A stretch of DNA of 60,000 nt, taken from contig NC_087063.1 in assembly GCF_963678635.1 (NCBI RefSeq), positions 56,738,759-56,798,758 on the forward strand. Reading direction: 5' to 3'. The notes under the pieces are model-generated. The model ran no database searches and had not been told where the DNA came from. It saw only the letters and a list, made by a program, of their open reading frames with translations. Of the stretch, positions 52,370 through 60,000 are shown piece by piece; position 1 is the stretch's first letter; each line of letters opens with the position of its first letter. The stretch is from Symsagittifera roscoffensis (lineage: Eukaryota > Xenacoelomorpha > Acoela > Convolutidae). Made by a program: the position numbers and the translations under genes.

Positions 52370-53072
52370 GTGCAAAGCGACAGACAACATGATTGCGTTT
52401 TCAGTGTTACCGAAAATTGTTTGCCCGATCAGCATCACTCTTGCTATGTGACAGCCTTCCAAGAACCCATGGTTAGCGGCTCCTGCATCAATTACCAACG
52501 CTTTTTGAAGTGGAACCGCCTTCTCCGCGCAACAGGTTTTGTTCTTATTGCCGCCGCACTGTTTAGAATTTCAACCAGGAAATCTTCAATTGATCGATCA
52601 GTATCTCAAACCCCTCATAAGAAACCTCGTCATCATAGCTTGATCCAGTTTTCACCCTCAGCAATCTCGCCGCCTTCGACAACTGAAGAAAATCAACATC
52701 ATAGTATCACCCTGAACGCATGCGACATCGTTTTGGCAATGAAATTTCTTAGCAAAAAATCTCAACAGGACTCTTTTCCGAACGAGCTGGAAGATCTCCA
52801 AAAAAAAGAAGTATCGTTCCTACCTCTAGCCGAATCCGACCCCTCTCGCCTTTTCTCGACGAATCGAACATCATGCGAGCAAAAGGAAGACTACAAAAAA
52901 CAAGACTTGACTAACTTTCAAAGCATCCCGTTTTTTTAGATGGAAAACACCCAGCAATTTACCTCCTCATACAACATGTTCACATCTCTAACGAGCATTC
53001 CCTACCCGAGCATACACGCAACACACTCCAAGCTGACTATTGGGTTTTCTCAGCGAGATCTCAAGTACGTAA
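52370..53072 (+). pseudogene. BEL/Pao RNase H-integrase linker and zinc domain
   Basis: A 189-residue open frame (F-L-K-W-N-R-L-L-R-A-T-G-F-V-L, L-N-A-C-D-I-V-L-A-M-K-F-L) is the usual BEL linker. A shift near 52,935 gives D-G-K-H-P-A-I-Y and H-V-H-x-x-N-E-H, and further on C-Y-D-C, the integrase zinc domain. Confidence 0.7.
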
Positions 53073-53073
53073 A

Positions 53074-54057
53074 ATGTACAACTTTTGTTACGACTGCCGA
53101 TGCCAGCTCGCCTATGGAATCCAACCTGAAATGTCTCCTCTCCCTTTATGTCGATTTCCATCAGATAAGCCATTCCCTTTTCTGCAAACTGGTCTTGACA
53201 TTTTTGGACCCTTCGCGTCAAACAATTCAACCACCTATAACAAACGGTATGGACTGATTTTTACCTGCATGACGACTCGCGCAGTTCATCTGGAAATGTG
53301 CCAGGATCTTTTGTCCGAGGCAACTCTAACAGCCCTCTGCCGCTTCTTTGCACAATCCGCTCTGACAACGCAATCAACTCTACAGCAGCAGAAAAAGAAC
53401 TGATGACCACCTTCGACAGCTCATCAATGAACCAAATTTTTGGATACCACCAGATATCTGGGAAACAATTCAACCCTGCATATGCACCACAGTTTGGTGG
53501 CGTCTGGGAACGTCTCATTCGTAGCGCAAAAAACTCTATTTACGCCATCATTGGATCTAAGGACCTCACTGATTATATTTTCAATACCTTGTTGTGCGAA
53601 ATTGAACAGTTTATGAATACACGAACCATCACGACTGTATCGTCTTCTCCCTGCGACATCAAAGCCCTGACCCCTAACCATTTTCTTCTTTGCCAGTATG
53701 CCTCCAAGAAATAATTCTAAGCCAATAAAGTTGATGAAGCAATGAAATTTTGCACAGCAGCTATCGGCCCATGTTTGGAACCGCTTGCTGAAAGAGTTCA
53801 TCCCAACTCTGCTTCCCCAACAGAAATGGACCTCGAAAACTCCTCGTATTTCCAATGAACAACTCGTTTGGATTTTAAAAGATCGAACTCCTCGTGGATT
53901 ATGGCCACTAGGTCGTATAGAATCGCCGATCCTATCAGCCGACAATGTGATACGGCAATACAACGTTAAAACCCGCCGTTCAAGTTCATATACCAGCAAT
54001 ACGCCTCGCTCCTGTTTGTCCAGACTTCTACACTCAACTATCCGCGCCAAAGAATAG
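53074..54057 (+). CDS. BEL/Pao integrase (frame-shifted)
   Basis: The frame 53074-53403 has Q-T-G-L-D-I-F-G-P-F (catalytic Asp), then Y-G-L-I-F-T-C-M-T-T-R-A-V-H-L-E. The frame 53298-53714 holds R-S-D-N-A-I-N (second Asp) and P-Q-F-G-G-V-W-E-R-L-I-R-S-A-K, where the third acidic residue E is kept. 53785-54057 gives the C-terminal part with L-V-W-I-L-K-D-R-T-P-R-G-L-W-P-L-G-R-I, a BEL hallmark. Two shifts and one stop separate them. Confidence 0.85.
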
Positions 54058-57000
54058 CGATCAAACTGGAACATCCTCTCCAAAGCCGACATCCTTAAAA
54101 GGAAAAACGGAAGAGCCTGCCAGCTTTACTTTCCTAAGTGAATTTAGATAAACAGCAACAACGATAACCCGATGCCAGAAATTTGTTGTATGACAACCAC
54201 ACATGAGACGCAACAACAGTTTTTTTTCACGGGAGCACACTCTCATAATGTTGACTGTAACGTTCGTTTATGCTCTCATTTTCTCTACATAAATTTCAGA
54301 ATGCAACCAGATTTCTTCAACCTGTAATTACTTCGATGAAGACAACAACTAGTCGATCTTCTTTGACAAGGAACAGCCAAAAACAACGACCGGCCAATCT
54401 CCTTAGTCGTCAGATCTGATTTCTACTCCGAAACATGATCAATTGCAACATTCGACCAATTCCTTCAATCAGCAGACTTCACCTTTCTTTTCCGTAGCCG
54501 AAAATTTGAACAGTGAGCTCAGGAAAACAGATAAACCTCAACTTGGATAAACCTCAGGAAAACAGATAAGCCTCAAGGTTATAAAACGCGTAAGAAAAGA
54601 ATTAATGCGTTCCAAAACAAAATGAGGCCAGTATTTCAATCATACTAACACAAAACGAGAATCTTAAGATGCCCCAAGTAATTTAAAAGGTATAGGATTG
54701 GTGATCCTAACACTTTTTTGCCAAATTCAGATTTCGATTGGGAGCTAACCTTGATAAATAAGTGCAGTATAGTCAAGGTTAATGAGTAGTACATAGATAG
54801 GTGTTTTCAAATGAAAATGATAATTTCTATCTCAAAATGAGTCTGGGGTTAACGTAGCTAATAGAAAGGCGGGTAATTCAAACCTGTCTTTAAACATTAT
54901 TCGGGAGAGTAATAGACTAGAAGGGAAGACTGTAGGATCGATGATCCCAACATTTTTATTCAAAACATTCAGCGAATAGTAGTTTACCTTTCGATTTCCA
55001 TTGGGATTTTACCTTGAGAATTGTATGCAGTATAGTGACGGTTAAAGAATAGTATGTATATTGGTATTTAAAAAAAATATATATGACAACTAGAAATGCA
55101 CACAAGCGGTCGAGTCGAAAATAGGTTCGAATCCTTGAGGATTTAGTCCTACCTCTGGTGAAAATTATAATACGGAACCAGATGGCGAAGCCCTCCATAT
55201 GAGAACTAAGGCGGCTAACTTATGAATTGCATAGGACGGGTACAAGAGATAGTTTGACCTGGGCATGCGAAATCACGGACTCCTCGACCCTCCTAGCTCA
55301 GTGATATTGGTTCCCGGATGTGCAAGTAGCATTATCGTAAAAAAAGGGTAACTAGCGGTTGGAAAGGGCCAGGTTAGCGGTTGGAAAGGGGCAAGGTATG
55401 TTATCGACGTTGATGAGGTAAGCTTAAGTTTGGAGCACCAGACCTCCTGGACTCCTACTTCCGATGTTATGCCCTTGGCAAATAGTCCCCACATCGACTT
55501 CCGGAAGTCGTTGCTTGGGACCCACTGAACGCAGTGAGCTAAATCTTTGGGTTATCAGAGTTAGTGGCAAGATACATCATGCTCTAGATTTTGAACGAAA
55601 ACGAACCGTTGCACCAGAAGTTATTAGCACTTAAGAAAAACACCCGTCAGACCGGAAATAGGGAAATAGGGAATTTATATTGTAAAAAATATTGAGAAAG
55701 GGCATTTTGTTTTTATACTGGCAGTAGATACTAGATAAGAACCACTTTGAAAAACTTGGTGAATAAAACTTTTCCGGTAACTCCTTCCGGTGTTAATAGA
55801 TTTTTCCCTGCAAAAATGAGAACAGACATTAGAATATGTATTATTTGTGAAGTTTCAATAGGATATGGATGAAATTTGGTACATTGGATCACCCTGGAGT
55901 TATAAACGTGAATACGCACGATTTGGCCCGGGTGACCTTTCAAGGACTTTTGGGCGTTTACATGAAAACTGCATAAGAAACCCCAGAATTAAAACCGGAA
56001 AGTGGCGTATTCCCCTGAACCAACTTTTTGAAAATGAAATCGACCACCTGGCTTATAGAAGGGGGGGAACTATTCTGTTGGGAACTGGAAGCCAGTAATG
56101 ATATAGCTAATATATTGAAACATTGAAGTAATGGATTATGATAGCGGACTTGGCAAACATTGTATCCAGCTTAGCTTGTCGACTGGGCTATCAATTGGAA
56201 CTCAATCAGTCAAAAAAGTAGTCCCCGATGAAATTGGCAGTAATAACTGCATGGCATTGGAAAAAAGTCTCCTCAAAAGTTTTATCAGTGATAACTACTT
56301 AGCTTCCCGGAGGTGGCTTTTTTGCTTAGTTTGACCCTTTTTCTTCAAATTGCTTTCCCTTGAAAAACCTTGAGAGATTGATTAATTAAACATAAATTGG
56401 TTTAGAGTTAAAATTGGACTTGCTAATTGCACAACTTAGTTGGAGATACCTACGGCCAACTCGTAACTTTGGACTAGTGTCGTCAGTGGAAGAAGTCAGT
56501 TAGATCCTTCCGTGACAGCTACCAAAGCTGTTTCAGGTTTTGTACTGACAATCATTGCTTTTACTACAATTAAAACTCAAATACACAATTTTAATGAAAA
56601 GGTTAAGGGGTGGCCTATCCCTTTAGAGAACAATTGCTATTGAATTATAGTATAAATTTTCTCAACTAGATAGAGAACAAATTTTGCACAGACGAGCGAT
56701 TGCAAAGCCAGTAGATTTTTGGATCTCATTAGACTTGAGAGCAGTGATTCCTGAAGCTAGAGAAACCAGTTAAATAACCTCGAAGGAATAGTGATCCGAA
56801 GAGATATTTTTAATTTAAGCTGGTCCAACTAAATGGGTGTGTGGCATTAGTAGGTGTAATTGGTTGATTAGAACTTTCTAGAGAGAGAGAGAGAATGGTT
56901 TAGCTGGAAGTTAAATTGCAAAAAGGGCAATTGTGTTGATAAATAGCGGACATTTTTCTTTGACTAGATTGGTAGATTATATTTTGGCCACTCAAAGCGT

Positions 57001-57400
57001 TTTGTATTTGGACTTATTTTCATCTGAATTTAAAGACAATTGGAAAATCTTGCGATCCTAACGAGTAGATGAGACAGACTTGGGAGCAGTATACAAAGTG
57101 GGCAAGCAAAATAACAAAGTATTGAACAGTTGTCAACATCTTAACTCCTTCGGGATTGTGAATAGTAGCGAATCTCGTTCGCCCCACCAGCTAACGGGCT
57201 GGACCCTTGACGAATTCTTGAGCATGACGAGTTCAAGAGCCTAATGCAGGGCATAATATAACGCCTCAGAGAATTATGGAGGCGAGTCAGCTAATGAGGT
57301 GACATGAATAGCAGAAACATGCATGCGAAAGCGAGAGATGACATTAGTTTTGAGCAGTTTTAAGATTGCAGATACAATGAAGAACTGCAGATGCTACTCC
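54058..57400. other. Mostly unassigned sequence with diverged tandem repeats
   Basis: Two diverged copies of a 200-bp unit (a GGATTGGTGATCCTAACA-like start near 54,696 and GGATCGATGATCCCAACA near 54,936) contain a GCAGTATAGT core. A TAGCGGTTGGAAAGGG pair lies at 55352-55390, and a small GA run near 56,885. Open frames at 55865-56098 and 56131-56334 have balanced composition but no recognised domain. A G-rich tract near 56,060 could be a polypurine tract of an unseen element. Confidence 0.4.
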
Positions 57401-58779
57401 TATGAGAAGAGTTTGAAAATTTCAGTCGGGAGGTAGCCCGACTTCAATCTCTGAGCTGGCGAACAAAACGTCCAGAGCTAGAAGCGGGAGTCAGCAACAC
57501 TATGTTCGGGAATTGCCCAAATTTATGTACCCAATTCATGTCTGGATCAATCAGGGAAGATGGAGGGATAGGTGGCGCTAGGCGAGCTGGAGCAGAGCTA
57601 GGAAGAATACAGAGGCTGGACGGACTGGCGGCGCAAATTGAGATGGAGAATCTGCGACAAGATGAACTGGCAGCTCAGATGCAGTTATAGAACTCGCGGA
57701 ACAACGAGTCTGTGACACAATTGCAAAGAAGGATGACCATGATGGACTGATTTGTTAATTATGTAATGCGTGCTCTCCCATACCACATTTTCACTAAGAC
57801 AAGAAAAAGTCGGACGTCCACGGCAATTTTTGAACCCAATAGCAACATGAGGTTACTAATAGCTAGAATAACCAGATAACCGAGATGCTCTCTATAGCGC
57901 AAAGACAATTGAGGGACAGGAGAGCTCATTTGAGTGCGGTCACACTGTTCAACTTTGTCCCAGCCATTTTCGAAAGACAGCAAGAAACAAAATGAGAGGC
58001 CCCAGCAGTCGACCATCCTATGCAGAGGAGCGACCCACGCAATCTTCCAGGCCAGGAGATGCAGAGTGAGAGGATAGTAGCACACGAGCAGGTGATATCA
58101 CTTTCTCATCAATTATCAACTTCCTAAGTAGAAAAGTGCAAGTCGGCATTGAATATGCAGCTGGAGACGGAGACGTGCAAGGAGCGTACCGGTGTCAGCC
58201 ATGTGGTAGACGGCGGACTTTGCGGATTGTTTCGTGGGCTGGATGTGTGTAGAGCCTCGAATAACCTTAATCTCAGTGGGGTGGCTCTAAATCTTAGAAT
58301 TTTAGAGACAAGGGCCATTTAGAGACAACAGACGGACTAGGGATGAAAGTTGACGGATAAATCAGATTTTAGGTGATTATTGGAGCGGTTGACGAAAAAA
58401 TTCAGGCACTAGTGATTCCCGGGGTGAAAAAACAGGCGTTTGCGATCGATGAAAGAGTACATATGTTCTTTCAAATTTTGTTTGCGAGAGATTGTGGACC
58501 GGGGCGACTCGGTTTTGCCGTTCCAGTGCAGTATGTGATTACAAAACTAGTTCCGAGACAGTCACCGACAGTACCGCCAGATCCAGGAGGGCAGACAGTG
58601 TCAGGAGAGCTCGATGACTATTAGCCCGACTGACGATGTACCAGAAAAATGGCCGGCTCTTTAAGAGAACAATGCGTTGGGGTGATTCAAGAGGAAGATG
58701 AGGAGGTATACATTTGGGCAACTGCAGACGAAAACGTATTAAGTGAAGTGTACCCAGAATTAGATTCGCTAAGGATGTT

Positions 58780-59031
58780 TTGAGAAGAATAGGACAGCCT
58801 CATATATTTGAAACGAGGGGAGAAGAAACAAGTGGCGGTTCAGGCTCACTTGATCCGGGAGTCGCCTTTAGTACTGCGATAGTGGATATCTTGGATCCAG
58901 TAACGAAGGCGACAGGCACCAGACCGAAGCTTATATTTGTAATAAGGGATCGTTTCTCGATGTATTTGCTTGCAGTTTCCCTGTTGTCAGTCGATTCTGC
59001 TGATATTGCGAGAGAGATAGTGGAGAACTAA
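58780..59031 (+). pseudogene. Ty3/gypsy integrase core start, element D
   Basis: An 83-residue frame with V-D-I-L-D-P-V-T-K-A-T-G then L-I-F-V-I-R-D-R-F-S-M-Y-L-L-A-V-S-L. This matches the first catalytic Asp and the D-R-F-S-x-Y segment of Ty3/gypsy integrases. The second and third catalytic residues are lost in the frameshifted sequence to 59,340. Confidence 0.7.
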
Positions 59032-59344
59032 GTTTTGAAGTTCGAGCTCTCAAAATCTGCGCAAAGATCGAGGGAAAGCTTTTGGTGGTAAATTGATCAA
59101 AGCTAAGAGCTTAAATAACTTTTGTGAATGGATAAAGTTCAGTTCTGTCCTAATCAGCCAAAGAGTAACAGACAGACGGAATGACTTATGCCATTTCTAA
59201 GTTTTTTTGCTGAAAACGCAAGGCCGTGGGACACGACGCTGCTCTATTTCAACTTTATGTAAAATACGACAATCAATCGGATAACAGAAGGTACCCCGCT
59301 TTCTATGGTGCACAGTTGGCCTGATATGCGCGAAACCTCCTCAT

Positions 59345-59640
59345 GATGAGGTGTTAATGAAAAATGATTTTGCGGAAGGGCTAGACGAGAAATTCCGAAA
59401 GGTACACAGCAGCGCAAGAGAAGTACTGAGGTTTGACCAGCGTCGGCCAAAATACCAGTATTGGAAGAATGTTCACAGGAAACCAATGCGACTGGTGATA
59501 AAGTCGGGGTGTGGTCAAAAGCGAAAAATAAGTCAAAGAAGACTTTCGATCCGCGTGAAGGACCATATACTGTGACAGCTAGAACATCCGAAGTGAACTA
59601 AAAGGTGGCAAAGCAATCGACTCCAAGTAAAGTGAAGATG
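59345..59640 (+). pseudogene. Integrase C-terminus with GPY motif, element D
   Basis: 59351-59500 gives R-F-D-Q-R-R-P-K-Y-Q-Y. After a shift, G-D-K-V-G-V-W-S-K-A-K and D-P-R-E-G-P-Y-T-V follow, then K-V-K-M-L-S-R-H-R. This is the GPY/F module seen at the end of Ty3/gypsy integrases. Past 59,700 only degraded sequence remains to the window end. Confidence 0.7.
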
Positions 59641-60000
59641 TTGAGCAGGCACCGCAAAGAAACGAAACCTCTGCAGGGAAGCGACCGACACCGTACTGTT
59701 CGGCGAACTGCTTTGATGACCCGGAGACATATGAAGAAAATGAGAATTTGGGACTTAACAATCGGGAAAATTTCAATCATGACCCAGGCTGAAGGCCGGT
59801 TCTCTTGAGAAAAGTTGCTCTGCCAAATCAAAAACAGCGGAGCCACGAGTAAAGCGAAGACTTGTAACGGCAGAGCCATGCGGTGGAAACATACGACGCA
59901 AGGGAGACTGCAGCCAAATGGGAAAAGGAGCCCTCGAACCTCACGAGCGAAGCTGAACGCAGACCTCCGGGTGAGACAGTAGTGGTTTAACGTGTAATGC

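Larger units (their letters stand above)
48648..54057 (+). mobile_element. Decayed BEL/Pao LTR retroelement (element C)
   Basis: Plus-strand pieces follow the BEL/Pao order: Gag with K-V-D-K-Y-D-G-D-P-M-K-W, zinc knuckle, A17-type protease, RT, RNase H, then an integrase with the G-G-V-W-E-R motif. The copy has many stops and frameshifts, and catalytic residues are lost, so it is dead. Its orientation matches the coiled-coil gene in whose intron it seems to sit. Confidence 0.9.
57400..59700 (+). mobile_element. Decayed Ty3/gypsy element (element D), RT deleted
   Basis: 57,502-57,690 encodes a charged helical Gag-like stretch (A-E-L-G-R-I-Q-R-L-D-G-L-A-A-Q-I-E). 58,373-58,624 is an unassigned open stretch, and integrase sense starts near 58,870. 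No RT or RNase H lies between, so a large internal deletion is likely. All parts are broken. Confidence 0.6.

Noticed and set aside
56050-56080. Purine tract near 56,060 as a polypurine tract with an LTR
   Set aside because: No LTR start directly after it and no second copy found.

Overview
This window looks like part of an AT-rich animal (probably invertebrate) nuclear genome. It holds short spliced host exons with GT/AG introns, remains of all three animal LTR-retrotransposon groups (Ty3/gypsy, Ty1/copia, BEL/Pao), a LINE fragment, microsatellites and a recent tandem duplication. I see no bacterial operons, tRNA or rRNA genes, or CRISPR. The species cannot be named from the sequence alone.

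Layout. 1-4.2 kb: decayed Ty3/gypsy-like element on the minus strand (gag, aspartic protease, reverse transcriptase cut by the window edge). 7.3-10.35 kb: decayed Ty1/copia element on the minus strand. 11.0-11.7 kb: three minus-strand exons of a host ankyrin-repeat gene whose phases fit. About 13.1-13.7 kb: LINE reverse-transcriptase remnant. 15.2-39.7 kb: one giant (24.5 kb) LTR retroelement on the plus strand, with 926-bp LTRs about 98% identical by hand count. 39.7-40.3 kb: minus-strand coding-like remnants. 41.5-44.9 kb: near-perfect tandem duplication of a 1.74-kb unit. 46.7-47.3 kb: first two exons of a host coiled-coil protein gene. 48.6-54.1 kb: decayed BEL/Pao element, probably in an intron of that gene. 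57.4-59.7 kb: decayed Ty3/gypsy integrase remnants.

The giant element is the main interest. After the 5' LTR comes a 3-kb leader carrying many copies of a GGAGGGGT motif, ending in an array with a period near 40 bp. Reading unit 1 (19.1-28.66 kb) encodes coiled-coil/zinc-knuckle Gag, protease, reverse transcriptase-RNase H, a long acidic spacer, integrase with a GPY/F module and, unusually, a C-terminal domain resembling a macrodomain (ADP-ribose-binding, TARG1-like). Reading unit 2 (29.07-37.98 kb) is a second very long coding region beyond pol. It has a coiled-coil N-terminus, a convincing SGNH/GDSL hydrolase, a second, divergent SGNH-like domain and about 5 kb of protein I cannot assign. 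Over about 7 kb its open segments lie in one frame separated only by stop codons, so it was probably one huge polyprotein. This copy is broken in both units (about 20 in-frame stops plus several frameshifts), yet its LTRs are young. It may therefore have been copied in trans from an already defective or helper-supported lineage.

Working model (inference): Gag-Pol copies and integrates the element as in other Ty3/gypsy elements. The macrodomain and the SGNH enzymes would be captured accessory functions, possibly acting on host ADP-ribose signalling and on esters of lipids or glycans. Unit 2 would be expressed from a separate, perhaps spliced, transcript. No envelope-like signal peptide or transmembrane glycoprotein was seen.
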